A DNA stretch of 64,000 nucleotides. Origin: Planctomycetota bacterium (lineage in GTDB: Bacteria; Planctomycetota; Phycisphaerae; Phycisphaerales; UBA1924). The notes beneath the pieces were generated by a model that worked only from the letters and a program-made list of their open reading frames with translations, searched no databases and was not told the DNA's origin. Below are positions 15,236 to 24,190 of the stretch, one piece after another (the first letter of the stretch is position 1; each line of letters starts with the position of its first letter). The stretch covers positions 1 to 64,000 of the forward strand of contig JAFLCN010000014.1 in the NCBI GenBank assembly GCA_017303555.1. Reading direction: 5' to 3'. Position numbers and translations under genes: made by a program.

Positions 15236-15395
15236 TGGCTGTCCTCGCCCCCAAGTCTGGTAGAGAATATCAAACTTCAGCGCACTTGTCTTCGCATCGG
15301 TTCTCTGTCTTTCGGTCCGACGGACCTCTCCTATCTTCTTTCCCGCTGCGCCTGCTCGTTTCGCGGCTGCGCCCCGAATCTTCACGGAGGTCACA

Positions 15396-16313
15396 TTGAC
15401 GAACGCTCAACCCCTGCCCCTTGAACGCACGCCCGACGGCTTCGCCATCCTGACCCTCGAACAGGTGGGGAAACCGGTCGTGGTGCTGGATCTCGAATTG
15501 CTCCAGCGCCTCGATGCCTCGCTCAAGGACCTCTCGGGCGCTGCCGGGCGCGACATTCGGGGGTTGATCGTCCGGTCCGGTTCCGAGCGGGTCTTCATCG
15601 CGGGGGCCGACCTGAAAACGATTTCAGCCGGGTCCGACGACCAGCTCGACAAGTACTTGGCTTTCGGACAGCGCGTTTTTTGCACCCTTGCCACCCTTCC
15701 GTTCCCCACGGTCGCGGCGATCAACGGTGCCGCCCTGGGTGGCGGCCTGGAACTCGCCATGCATTGCGATGCCCTGATTGCCTGCCCTCCCGCCCCCCGA
15801 GACGGCCAGCCCGGCAAGCCCTATCCGGTTGGGCTGCCGGAATGTTCCCTCGGCCTTTGCCCCGGATGGGGAGGAACCAACCTGTACCCCCTCAGCCTGG
15901 ATGATCCGGCGGAGGCGATCCGGCGCTGCGTGGAGGGCAAGCCGATGCTCTACGAAGAAGCCGCGGCATCGGGCCTGTTTGCCGAGATTGCACCTTCCGC
16001 CGCCGAGTTGCTCGCGGTTTCAAAGGCCTGGCTGGAATCGGCCCACGCTGCCGCGGCGACCAGAAATTACTCGGAAGTGGACCCGTGGAAACGCTCGCCC
16101 GGGCAAGCCACCAAGACGCTGTTGTCGATGGACCGCATGCGGGGTGAACTCGGCCCTTCGGAAACAGCTCAAGCCGTGCTCGAATGCCTCAACATCGGCC
16201 TCACCCGCGGTTATCAGGCTGCGCTCGATGCCGAGCGGAGTCACCTTGTCCGCCTGCGGCACACTCCAAAGGCCAAGCAAGCCTTGGAAGCGTTCTTTGC
16301 GCGAGGAAAGTGA
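15396..16313 (+). CDS. Enoyl-CoA hydratase/isomerase family protein (3)
   Basis: A 305-residue crotonase-fold protein that starts at TTG with a strong GGAGGT at 15386-15391. Key segments are SERVFIAGADLKTI (oxyanion hole) and AAINGAALGGGLELAMHCDALIA, where the Glu of GGGLELAM matches the first catalytic Glu of hydratases, and PECSLGLCPGWGGTNLYP. It is closer to the hydratase half of multifunctional fatty-acid oxidation proteins than the other two crotonases here. It lies upstream of the acyl-CoA dehydrogenase gene, probably in one operon, consistent with beta-oxidation. Confidence 0.85.
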   Translation: MTNAQPLPLERTPDGFAILTLEQVGKPVVVLDLELLQRLDASLKDLSGAAGRDIRGLIVRSGSERVFIAGADLKTISAGSDDQLDKYLAFGQRVFCTLATLPFPTVAAINGAALGGGLELAMHCDALIACPPAPRDGQPGKPYPVGLPECSLGLCPGWGGTNLYPLSLDDPAEAIRRCVEGKPMLYEEAAASGLFAEIAPSAAELLAVSKAWLESAHAAAATRNYSEVDPWKRSPGQATKTLLSMDRMRGELGPSETAQAVLECLNIGLTRGYQAALDAERSHLVRLRHTPKAKQALEAFFARGK

Positions 16314-16490
16314 CCGGCGACGGGTCTTTCTTGCCAACCCGGCTGGGGAAGAGGGCGGAAGCAGAGTGCCCCAAGATTGATCGCGCGCCCCCCTTTCCGC
16401 GTCCTGAAAGTGGGGAAAGAATGGCATGTCGGGTGGTTTGCTTGTGGGAAGCGTTTGCCCGCCCGAAAAGCCCCAAAAGGAGCACCGTTC

Positions 16491-18488
16491 ATGGCCGACC
16501 TGAAATCGATGAAGATGTCCGACAAGGACCGCAAACTCATCGAGGATGCAGAGGCACTGCTCGGACCAGAGCCGACGAAGATGGGCTTCGTCAAGAACAT
16601 GTTCTGGGGCAACCTGCGGACGGATCTGGTGTTCCCGTATCCGATTCCGGAGGCGAAGGAAACTGCCGCGTGCGATCAGTTGCTCGCGCGGCTCGATGAC
16701 TATCTGCGCAAAGAACATCCGGCGGTGCAGATCGATCAGGAGCAGGAGATCCCGCGCTGGGTGATCGATCGGTTGTTTGAACTTGGCGTGATGGGCATGA
16801 CCATTCCAAAAGAGTTCGGCGGACTTGGTCTTGGAATTACGAGCTACAACCGTGTGCTCGAACGCATCGGATATTCCTGCGGCAGCACGGCCGTGCTTGT
16901 GTCGGCGCACCAGTCGATCGGTTGCAAAGCCGTCATGCTCTTCGGCAACGAAGAGCAGAAGAAGCGCTGGCTGCCTCACCTCGCGAAGGACTGGGTGAGC
17001 GCGTTCTGTCTCTCTGAGCCCAACGTCGGATGCGACGCGGGCGGTCAGGAAACACGCTGCGAGAAGACGCCCGATGGCGAGTTCTATGTCATCAACGGCG
17101 AAAAGAAGTGGGCGACGAGCGGCGCGATCAGCGGGCTCTTCACCGTGATGGCCAAGCAGAAGATCATCAACCCGAAGACCGGCAAGGAAGAAGAGAAGGT
17201 CTCGGCGCTGGTTTGCCATCCGGACATGCCGGGTGTCGAGATCTATCAGAAGAATCGCAGCAAGTGCGGCATCCGCGGCACATGGCAGGCACGCATCCGC
17301 TTCCACGATGTTCGCGTGCCGAAGGCGAATCTGCTTGGACAGGAAGGGCGCGGCCTGAACGTCGCGCTGACGTGCCTGAACTACGGCCGCTGCACGCTGA
17401 GCGCGGGCATGATCGGCGGCGCCCGCAAGGTGCGCGATCAGACCACCAAGTGGGCACGCACGCGCTACCAGTTCCAGCGTCCGCTTTCCGACTTTGAACT
17501 CGTGCAGCAGAAGCTGGCACGTATGGCGGCGTACGACTACGCGATGGACTCGGTGCTCTATATGACCACCGGCATGCTCGATCGCCACGATGAAGACATC
17601 ATGCTCGAGACGGCGATCTGCAAGGTCTTCTGCTCCGAGATGGGCTGGCGCGTGGTGAACGACGGCGTTCAGATCATGGGAGGCGAGGCCTACATGACCG
17701 AGAACGAAGTGGAGCGTGTGTTCCGCGATTCGCGCATCAACCTGATCGTTGAAGGCGCGAATGAAGTGATGCAATCCTTTATCTTCGCGTACGGCGGCAA
17801 GCAGCTCGCGGAGAGCATGCTCACGGTGAAGAACGCGCTCGGCTGGAGCAAGGATGAGGGCTTCGGTGCGAACATCGGGCGCATCCTCAAGAACTCGACC
17901 AACTTCCGGGTTGTGCGCGCCGCGATTCCGCTGGGCATCGAGATTTTCCTCGGCATCCGGCGCGGCTTGCCGGCCGTGCCGAAGGTTCACGATTCGCTCC
18001 GCACGCAGGCGCAGCGATTGGCCTGGCTTATCCGTGAGCACAGCCACCAGTTCAAGCGTGCCAGCAAGCGCTACGAAGAGGCGATCGTCCATCGCCAGTG
18101 CGTGCAGGCGCGACTCGCGGATAACGCGATGTGGTTGCACGGTTTCGCGTGCACGCTCAGCAAGCTCGATCAGGATCTTCGTCGCGGGGGCGATGGCGCC
18201 GAGTTTGATCGCGACAAGGCGGCGGCCCTGCACTTCTTCGACCTCGCCGAGACGTTCTTCTACGCCAATATCCGCGAACTCGTGGACAATGCGGACGACT
18301 CGATGCTCAAGGCGGCGGCAGCAGCGATCAAGCACAGCGATGCCATGCCCAACAGCGAGTTCGCGATTCCCGAGCGTTCGCCGACTGCCAAGGGCACAGG
18401 GCGCACGATGAAGCAGGACGGGATCAAGCAGTTCCCCGGCACGCCGACAGTGGGTGGGTCGGTCGGCGTTCACGCCGGCTCGCACTGA
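16491..18488 (+). CDS. Acyl-CoA dehydrogenase family protein, long form
   Basis: A 665-residue FAD-dependent acyl-CoA dehydrogenase, longer than the 380-residue short-chain enzymes. Order of features: N-terminal segment MGFVKNMFWGNLRTDLVFPYP, helical domain with MGMTIPKEFGGLGL, the FAD/acyl binding FCLSEPNVGCDAG and WATSGAISGLFTVMAKQ, C-terminal helical domain with QFQRPLSDFELVQQKLARMA, then QIMGGEAYMTENEVERVFRDSRINLIVEGANEV, where the Glu of EGANEV is the likely base. A C-terminal extension of about 200 residues follows, as in very-long-chain type enzymes. AAAAGGAG at 16476-16482 sets the start; the frame is open further up but without a better site. It should feed the beta-oxidation genes next to it. 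Confidence 0.9.
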   Translation: MADLKSMKMSDKDRKLIEDAEALLGPEPTKMGFVKNMFWGNLRTDLVFPYPIPEAKETAACDQLLARLDDYLRKEHPAVQIDQEQEIPRWVIDRLFELGVMGMTIPKEFGGLGLGITSYNRVLERIGYSCGSTAVLVSAHQSIGCKAVMLFGNEEQKKRWLPHLAKDWVSAFCLSEPNVGCDAGGQETRCEKTPDGEFYVINGEKKWATSGAISGLFTVMAKQKIINPKTGKEEEKVSALVCHPDMPGVEIYQKNRSKCGIRGTWQARIRFHDVRVPKANLLGQEGRGLNVALTCLNYGRCTLSAGMIGGARKVRDQTTKWARTRYQFQRPLSDFELVQQKLARMAAYDYAMDSVLYMTTGMLDRHDEDIMLETAICKVFCSEMGWRVVNDGVQIMGGEAYMTENEVERVFRDSRINLIVEGANEVMQSFIFAYGGKQLAESMLTVKNALGWSKDEGFGANIGRILKNSTNFRVVRAAIPLGIEIFLGIRRGLPAVPKVHDSLRTQAQRLAWLIREHSHQFKRASKRYEEAIVHRQCVQARLADNAMWLHGFACTLSKLDQDLRRGGDGAEFDRDKAAALHFFDLAETFFYANIRELVDNADDSMLKAAAAAIKHSDAMPNSEFAIPERSPTAKGTGRTMKQDGIKQFPGTPTVGGSVGVHAGSH

Positions 18489-18528
18489 TCGGGCGCGTTC
18501 GCGGAGTTTTCGTTGTCCCGCGTGCCGT

Positions 18529-19581
18529 TTAGCCCGGCGCGGGCTGCTGCGCATTCTTCGCGATAAACCACGCGATCACGTCTTTCCACAGCTCGGTCCA
18601 TCCATCGACTGGCGACCCATCCTCGTTCTTGCGATTGAAGCTGTGGTCCGCGCCGTCGATTCGTTTTCCGGTCACATCGCGTCCGCGGCTGAGCAGATGG
18701 GCGTACAGCACATCGAAGGACGAGACCGAAACCGCTCGATCGGCAGTACCTTGCGCGATGTAGATCTTCGCTTTAGTCTGATCGAGCTCTTCCATGGGCG
18801 AACTGGCAAGAAACGAGCTCCATCGCCGGTAGGGGTGGCCGAGCCAGAGCTTGTCTGCGCTTTGCGGATCCTGCAGCACTTCCCGCCAGCCATTGAGCAA
18901 GTTCTGCACGCATTCCTCCCCTGTCCCGCCTTGGCAGAACTCGCCGTTCCGGGCCAGAAGCATGAGATCGAACAACTGCGAAGCGCCGCCTCCCGCGGCA
19001 CTTGCCACGTTGGTGACGCGCGGTTCGAGCGCTGCAACGCGGCACGCAACCAAGCCCCCTTCCGAATGCCCGCAGACCAGAATCCGCGAAGCGTCAACTC
19101 CCGGCAGCTTCAGAGCCGCATCGAGAGCCGCTCGGTTGGCTTCGGCCCAGCGCTCCAGCGTGTGCTCTGCTCGAAATTCGGCCGACGCGCCCATCGCACT
19201 CCCCGGACGCTCGCCCGCGCCGAGGAACTCCACCCCAGGCCTTTCCACCATCATCAACCGAGCCTTGCCGCGAGCTTCTCCCGCGAGGACGCTGGCTCCG
19301 TAGCTCAACACCGCTTTGTCTTTGATCTGTTGCCAGACCGACTGGGCCCCCGAGCCGCCAACGAAAAGCACAATCGGCAGATCGCCCGTGCCATCGAGTG
19401 GAGCCCGCATGTAGAACGTGATCGTGCGTCCGAATCGGTCGGTCGTCTGGTGCTTCTCGAAGGATGCCGGAAGCGTCGCGACCGCCGCCACTTGAGGAGC
19501 AGCGGGCGAAGCGGCGGCTGGGGCTGAGGGTTCAGCGACGATGCAGGAGAAAAGCACAAGACCGGCAAGCGGCAGAAACAT
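18529..19581 (-). CDS. Exported alpha/beta hydrolase (lipoprotein)
   Basis: A 350-residue protein with an N-terminal helix and lipobox LVLFSC, an Ala/Pro linker, and an alpha/beta-hydrolase domain. The nucleophile elbow is GHSEGG, the likely acid is in GTADRAVSV, and the His in GADHSFNRK. It looks like a dienelactone-hydrolase / prolyl-oligopeptidase-type esterase or peptidase acting outside the cytoplasm; the substrate cannot be read. I start at the ATG at 19581 (GGAG 8-11 nt upstream), which puts the signal peptide first; the frame extends 32 codons further. It converges with the acyl-CoA dehydrogenase gene and diverges from pdhA. Confidence 0.82.
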   Translation of the reverse strand: MFLPLAGLVLFSCIVAEPSAPAAASPAAPQVAAVATLPASFEKHQTTDRFGRTITFYMRAPLDGTGDLPIVLFVGGSGAQSVWQQIKDKAVLSYGASVLAGEARGKARLMMVERPGVEFLGAGERPGSAMGASAEFRAEHTLERWAEANRAALDAALKLPGVDASRILVCGHSEGGLVACRVAALEPRVTNVASAAGGGASQLFDLMLLARNGEFCQGGTGEECVQNLLNGWREVLQDPQSADKLWLGHPYRRWSSFLASSPMEELDQTKAKIYIAQGTADRAVSVSSFDVLYAHLLSRGRDVTGKRIDGADHSFNRKNEDGSPVDGWTELWKDVIAWFIAKNAQQPAPG

Positions 19582-19738
19582 GCAAAAATCTCCGGGTTTG
19601 TCAGTCAGATGCGCCCCAAGAATTTTTCCGGCGGGCTCGAATCGGGCGAGGAATTTTCGTTTTCGTCGAAGGTCCAACTTAGGGCCTATTGATACCCTGT
19701 AGAGAGTCTGAATTTGTGCCCCATACGGAGCCCTTCTG

Positions 19739-20863
19739 ATGCCCCGGAAATCCGTTTACAAGGCCGAGATCGAGCATGTCCAGGTGATGGACGAGAACGG
19801 CGTGATCGATGCCGCTCAGTCTCGCAACACGCTGAGCGATGAGGAGATCCTCGAGCTCTTCAAGTTCATGCAGCAGTGCCGCCAGCTCGACGAGATCGCG
19901 TTCAAGCTCCAACGCTCCGGGCGCATGGGCACGTACCCGCAGAACAAGGGGCAGGAAGCTGCCGCCATCGGCACGGCGTATGCCGCGAAGAAGGGGCAGG
20001 ACTTCCTCGTCCCGTGCTACCGCGAAAATGCGGCACTCTTCATGCACGGCCTGCCGATGCACTACGTCCTCCTGCACTGGATGGGCGATGAGCGCGGCAA
20101 CCAGATCCCCGAAGGCGTTCAGCAGCTTCCGCTCTGCATCCCGATCGGCACGCAGATGCTGCACGCGACGGGCATCGCCTGGGCCTTCAAGATGCGCAAG
20201 GAGCCGAAGGTTGCACTGACGTACTTCGGCGACGGCGCAACCAGCGAAGGCGACTTCCACGAGGCCATGAACTTCGCGAGCGTCTATCAGGTGCCGCTGG
20301 TCTTCATCTGCCAGAACAATCAATGGGCGATCAGCGTGCCGCGTGAATCGCAGATGCGATCGAAGACGGTTGCGCAGAAGGCGCTCGCGTACGACATGCC
20401 GACGTATCAGGTGGACGGCAACGATCTGCTCGCTGTCTACAAGATCGCCAAGGAATGCGTCGATCGTGCCCGCAGTGGCGGCGGCCCTTCGTTCATTGAA
20501 GCCGTCACCTATCGCCTCGCGGATCACACGACCGCCGACGATGCTCGTCGCTATCGCGATCCGAAGGAAGTGGATATGTGGCTCGGCCGCGATCCGCTAA
20601 TTCGTCTTCGGAAGTATCTCGAAACCAAAGACCTCTGGGACGAGACCAAGCAGAAGGCCCACGAGGAAAAGTGCAAGGCGATCGTGGCGGAAGTCGTCAA
20701 GACCGCGGAAGGCATCGAGAAGCCGTCGTTTGATGACATCTTTGATTACACGTTTGCGGCGCTCAATCCGGAGTTGGAGCGGCAGAAGAAGACGGCGCGG
20801 ACGAGCAGTTTGGGGCAGGACCCGACGCAGGTTGGATTGGCCGAGCAACCGCAGCATGTGTAA
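19739..20863 (+). CDS. pdhA: Pyruvate dehydrogenase E1 component, alpha subunit
   Basis: A 374-residue thiamine-diphosphate-dependent E1 alpha. The ThDP motif GDGATSEGDFHEAMNFASVY...NNQW is complete. RSGRMGTYPQNKGQEAAAIG, VPCYRENAALFMHG and the phosphorylation-loop region YRLADHTTADDARRYRD also fit. It decarboxylates the 2-oxoacid and passes the acyl group to E2. The family also includes branched-chain 2-oxoacid dehydrogenase E1; the Tyr-rich GTYPQNKGQEA form is typical of Gram-positive-like PDH. Together with pdhB and pdhC downstream it forms an operon that a toxin-antitoxin pair interrupts. E3 is not in the window. Confidence 0.92.
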   Translation: MPRKSVYKAEIEHVQVMDENGVIDAAQSRNTLSDEEILELFKFMQQCRQLDEIAFKLQRSGRMGTYPQNKGQEAAAIGTAYAAKKGQDFLVPCYRENAALFMHGLPMHYVLLHWMGDERGNQIPEGVQQLPLCIPIGTQMLHATGIAWAFKMRKEPKVALTYFGDGATSEGDFHEAMNFASVYQVPLVFICQNNQWAISVPRESQMRSKTVAQKALAYDMPTYQVDGNDLLAVYKIAKECVDRARSGGGPSFIEAVTYRLADHTTADDARRYRDPKEVDMWLGRDPLIRLRKYLETKDLWDETKQKAHEEKCKAIVAEVVKTAEGIEKPSFDDIFDYTFAALNPELERQKKTARTSSLGQDPTQVGLAEQPQHV

Positions 20864-20875
20864 GGAGGTTCGAGA

Positions 20876-21151
20876 TTGGCTGCGTTTGATTGGGACGATG
20901 CAAAGGCCGCCAGCAATCTGCGCAAGCACGGCGTTTCGTTCGGTGAGGCTCAAACAGTGTTTGCAGATCCGGGAGCAATCACCCTGTACGACGAGGAGCA
21001 TTCGCAGTCGGAAGATCGATTCGTGACCCTTGGAATCTCAACAGTCGGGCGCCTTCTCGTTGTCGCTCACACGGACGACGGCGACAGCATCCGGATTATC
21101 AGTGCTCGTAAGGCGACTCGGAAAGAAACAAAGGCATATGGCGACAGCTAG
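20876..21151 (+). CDS. brnT: BrnT family toxin
   Basis: A 91-residue protein with the BrnT pattern FDWDDAKAASNLRKHGVSFGEAQTVFAD at the N-terminus and RIISARKATRKETKAYG at the C-terminus. BrnT is an RNase-like type II toxin of the RelE fold. The start is a TTG at 20876 with a perfect AGGAGG that begins at the pdhA stop codon, so translation is probably coupled to pdhA. It overlaps the antitoxin gene by 14 nt. All conserved blocks are present, so it is likely functional. Confidence 0.9.
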   Translation: MAAFDWDDAKAASNLRKHGVSFGEAQTVFADPGAITLYDEEHSQSEDRFVTLGISTVGRLLVVAHTDDGDSIRIISARKATRKETKAYGDS

Positions 21152-21386
21152 ACGTTCAAAGCCTGATCCTGATATGAGCTCGGAGTACGACTTTTCAAAG
21201 GGCGCTCGTGGCAAATACGCCGCGAGATTCTCCCGCATGAAGTTGAAAGTCATGCTCGATCCGGACGTCGCGGCAGCGTTCCCAACTTCAGATGCAGTAA
21301 ATCAAGCGCTTCGCCCGCTCGCGAAGCTCATCGCGGCTCGAACCAGCCGTCGCGTCGCAACCCGAAAAACCAGAAAAGCCGGCTAA
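21138..21386 (+). CDS. brnA: BrnA-type antitoxin
   Basis: An 82-residue protein with YDFSKGARGKYAARF and KLKVMLDPDVAAAFPTSDAVNQALRPLAKLIA, the ribbon-helix-helix arrangement of BrnA antitoxins that bind BrnT and repress the pair's promoter. The ATG at 21138 lies inside the toxin's last codons. A basic C-terminal tail (RTSRRVATRKTRKAG) is added. It ends 24 bp before pdhB. Confidence 0.87.
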   Translation: MATARRSKPDPDMSSEYDFSKGARGKYAARFSRMKLKVMLDPDVAAAFPTSDAVNQALRPLAKLIAARTSRRVATRKTRKAG

Positions 21387-21410
21387 CCTAGCGATCAACA
21401 AGGAATTCTC

Positions 21411-22409
21411 ATGCCCCGCACAGACGTGATGAAGCAAAAGGGATTGACGCTCGTTGACGCCATTAACGAGGCTTTGGAACAGGAAATGATCCGCGACGAG
21501 CGTGTCGTGCTCCTCGGCGAAGACGTGGGCGCGAACGGAGGCGTCTTCCGCGTCACCGAAGGTCTTCAGAAGATCTTCGGTAAGGATCGCGTCATCGACA
21601 CGCCTCTTGCCGAATCCGGCATCATGGGCTCCGCGATCGGCCTGGCGATGGCCGGCATGCGGCCGATTCCCGAGATCCAGTTCGAAGGTTTCCTCGGGCC
21701 GGCGTTCGATCAGTTGACGAACCATGCCGCGCGGTACCGCTCACGCACCCGCGGAGCGATCACGATTCCGATGACCGTTCGCGTCCCCGTCGGTGGCGGC
21801 ATCCACGCTCCCGAATTGCACAGCGACTCGCCGGAAGCGATCTACGCCCACACGCCCGGTCTCAAGGTCGTCATGCCCTGCACGCCGGTCGATGCGAAGG
21901 GATTGCTGACCGCCGCGATCCGCGATCCTGATCCGGTCGTCTTCTTCGAGCCCAAGCGCGTCTATCGCAGCTTCCGCGAGGAAGTGCCGGAAGAGGAATA
22001 CACGATTCCGATCGGCCAGGCGAAAGTTGTCAGCGAAGGCACCGATCTCACGGTTGTCACATGGGGCGCCAGCGTCTTCGAATGCCTCGCGGCAATCGAC
22101 AAGCTCCCCGAAGATGTCTCGATCGAACTCATCGATCTCCGCACGATCTATCCGATCGACCTCGACACGATCGTGCAGAGCGTACAGAAGACCGGCCGCT
22201 GCGTGATCGTCCACGAAGCCCCGAAGACGAGCGGTTTCGGTGCGGAAATCTCCAGCCTCATCCAGGAGAACTGCTTCCTGCACCTGAAGGCTCCGGTTCA
22301 GCGCGTCGCGGGCTTCGATACGGTGATGCCGTACTACAAGCTTGAGCTCGACTACTTGCCCGATTCCAAGCGCATCGCCGAAAGCGTCACGCAAACTCTC
22401 GCCTACTGA
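21411..22409 (+). CDS. pdhB: Pyruvate dehydrogenase E1 component, beta subunit
   Basis: A 332-residue E1 beta. The N-terminal domain contains LGEDVGANGGVFRVTEGL and DTPLAESGIMGSAIGLAMAG. The middle has PEIQFEGFLGPAFDQL and RVPVGGGIHAPELHSDSPEA, and the C-terminal transketolase-like domain has IELIDLRTIYPIDLDTI and VIVHEAPKTSGFGAEI. With PdhA it forms the alpha2beta2 E1. AAGGA lies 8 nt before the ATG. A solo copy of the DUF559-element end repeat begins 5 bp after its stop. Confidence 0.93.
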   Translation: MPRTDVMKQKGLTLVDAINEALEQEMIRDERVVLLGEDVGANGGVFRVTEGLQKIFGKDRVIDTPLAESGIMGSAIGLAMAGMRPIPEIQFEGFLGPAFDQLTNHAARYRSRTRGAITIPMTVRVPVGGGIHAPELHSDSPEAIYAHTPGLKVVMPCTPVDAKGLLTAAIRDPDPVVFFEPKRVYRSFREEVPEEEYTIPIGQAKVVSEGTDLTVVTWGASVFECLAAIDKLPEDVSIELIDLRTIYPIDLDTIVQSVQKTGRCVIVHEAPKTSGFGAEISSLIQENCFLHLKAPVQRVAGFDTVMPYYKLELDYLPDSKRIAESVTQTLAY

Positions 22410-22413
22410 TTCA

Positions 22414-22455
22414 GAAACCCCCTCCCCGAGGGAGGGGGCAGGGGGTGGGCGAACA
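22414..22455 (+). repeat. Solo end repeat of the DUF559 element between pdhB and pdhC
   Basis: 41 bp identical to the left end of the element in mvaB (GAAACCCCCTCCCC... to ...GGGCGAAC), in the same orientation, without an inverted partner or a DUF559 gene. It can fold as CCCCTCCCC/GAGGGAGGGG. Confidence 0.88.
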
Positions 22456-22519
22456 TTTCTGTTCACACTCGAAGATTACTGCCAACCGATTTCTGCATCT
22501 TCTCTTCTCGGACAAAACC

Positions 22520-24001
22520 ATGTCATTGCAAAAGTCAGCCAATCCCGACGAATTCATCCTTCCCGATCTTGGCGAAGGCGTGCACGAGGCCGAGCTCATC
22601 AAGTGGCGCGTCAGCGTCGGCGATCATGTGAACGAGCACGACATCCTCGCCGAGATGGAGACCGACAAGGCCCTCGTCGAAGTCCCCTCGCCCCGCGAAG
22701 GCACGATCGCTTCGCTGAATGGCAAGGAAGGCGAGATTCTGAAAGTCGGCAACATCCTCGTCACTTATCAAGGCAGTGGGGCGGCCGCGCCAGCGAAGCC
22801 CCAAACGTCGCATGCCGCACAGCCTGCAGCGCCCAAGCACGAGCGTGTTGAAGAACGCAACGGCGCTGCGCACGACGACATCGTCATCGCCGAGCGCACC
22901 GAAGACGCCGGCACCGTCGTTGGCAAAATGGGTGGCGAACTCGCTGGCATGTCGGCAGCTCCGGGCAAAGCACTCGCGACTCCCGCCGTCCGCCGCCTTG
23001 CTCGCGATCTTGGCGTCGACATCGACAGCATCAGCGGCACCGGCATCGGTGGCCGCGTGACGGAGAAGGACGTTCGCAGCGCAACCGGTGGCGGCTCGCA
23101 TGCCGCGCCCGCTCGCTCCGCGCCGGCTTCCAAACCCGCTCCGCAGCCTGCCCCCGTTTCGCGTCCCGCCCCGGCGCCATCGCGTCCCGCACCCGGCCGC
23201 GAAGAAGTGCCTTCCAAGTTCGCTCCGCAGCCGAGCGCACCCGCGCGTCAGCCCGCCCCGATGTCGTTCGCGCCGCAGGAAGGCGATCTTCGTATTCCGT
23301 TCCGTGGCGTTCGCCGCACCATCGCACAGCGCCTGCGGCAGTCAATCAACCAGGCCGTTCACTTCACGGTGATGGACGAGGCCGATGTGACGGCGCTCGA
23401 CACCCTCCGCCGCAAGCTCGCCTCCGCCAGCGGCGAAAAGGTCTCCTTCCTCCCCTTCGTCGCCTCCGCCGTCGCACGCGTGCTGAATCAGAGCCAGTTC
23501 CGCGCACTCAATGCCACGGTCGAAGAAGACCCGGCCAATCCAAACGCCGACGCCTTCATCGTGCAGCACCGCTCGGTCCACCTCGGCATCGCGACCGACA
23601 CCGAGACCGGCCTCATGGTCCCCGTCATCCGCGATGCGGATCGCCTCGGAGTGCTCGAAGTCAGCCGCGCCATCGCCATGACCGCCGAGATGGCCCGCAA
23701 CCGCAGCATCCCGCGCGAGCAGTTGATGGGCAGCACGTTCACGATCAGCAACGTCGGCAGCCACGCCGGCCGCTTCGCGACGCCGGTGATCAACTACCCC
23801 GAAGTCGGCATTCTCGCGGTCGGCCGCGCGAAGGACGGCGTCGTTGTCAACCGCGGCATGATCGGCGTGGGCAAGTTGCTGCCGCTGAGTCTTGCGTGCG
23901 ATCATCGCGTGGTGGATGGTGCAACGGCGGCTCTTGCACTCGCGGAAATCGTCAAGTTGCTGCAGGATGCGGAGCAGTTGCTCGGGCCGGCGCGGGGGTA
24001 A
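22520..24001 (+). CDS. pdhC: Dihydrolipoamide acyltransferase (E2) of pyruvate dehydrogenase
   Basis: A 493-residue E2. Lipoyl domain at residues 10-85 with the lipoyl-lysine in EMETDKALVEV (Lys50); a peripheral-subunit-binding domain near residue 155 (ATPAVRRLARDLGVDIDSISGTG); a long Ala/Pro linker; and the catalytic domain from about 250 with FTISNVGSHAG and the active-site DHRVVDGA. It carries acyl groups from E1 to CoA and forms the complex core. I use the ATG at 22520; an upstream GTG would begin inside the repeat at 22445. The Pro/Ala linker is GC-biased like the rest of the genome. Last gene of the pdh operon here. Confidence 0.93.
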   Translation: MSLQKSANPDEFILPDLGEGVHEAELIKWRVSVGDHVNEHDILAEMETDKALVEVPSPREGTIASLNGKEGEILKVGNILVTYQGSGAAAPAKPQTSHAAQPAAPKHERVEERNGAAHDDIVIAERTEDAGTVVGKMGGELAGMSAAPGKALATPAVRRLARDLGVDIDSISGTGIGGRVTEKDVRSATGGGSHAAPARSAPASKPAPQPAPVSRPAPAPSRPAPGREEVPSKFAPQPSAPARQPAPMSFAPQEGDLRIPFRGVRRTIAQRLRQSINQAVHFTVMDEADVTALDTLRRKLASASGEKVSFLPFVASAVARVLNQSQFRALNATVEEDPANPNADAFIVQHRSVHLGIATDTETGLMVPVIRDADRLGVLEVSRAIAMTAEMARNRSIPREQLMGSTFTISNVGSHAGRFATPVINYPEVGILAVGRAKDGVVVNRGMIGVGKLLPLSLACDHRVVDGATAALALAEIVKLLQDAEQLLGPARG

Positions 24002-24030
24002 CACAAAGGAATGCCCGCGAGCTTCAATTT

Positions 24031-24134
24031 CCGCACGGCAACGCCGTGCCGAGATTCGAGCCGAGGGTGAAGCGAGTCTTCGAGCGACACCCTTGGTAGA
24101 GAGGTCCGTGATCATCGCAGCCTGGAAGGCTGCA
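24031..24134 (+). repeat. REP-like module, copy C
   Basis: Hairpin GCACGGCAACGCCGTGC, spacer, then GAGGGTGAAGCGAGTCTTCG and the rest of the core, complementary arms GGGTG/CACCC, and a second hairpin CAGCCTGGAAGGCTG. Same order as copy A. Confidence 0.8.
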
Positions 24135-24190
24135 AGCCGTTTGCGTCGCAAATTTACTTCGTCACCGTGGGCGGCTACCCGATCTCCTCT

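Noticed and set aside
16020..18554. An 840-codon minus-strand frame opposite the acyl-CoA dehydrogenase gene.
   Set aside because: Shadow of a gene with clear dehydrogenase motifs.
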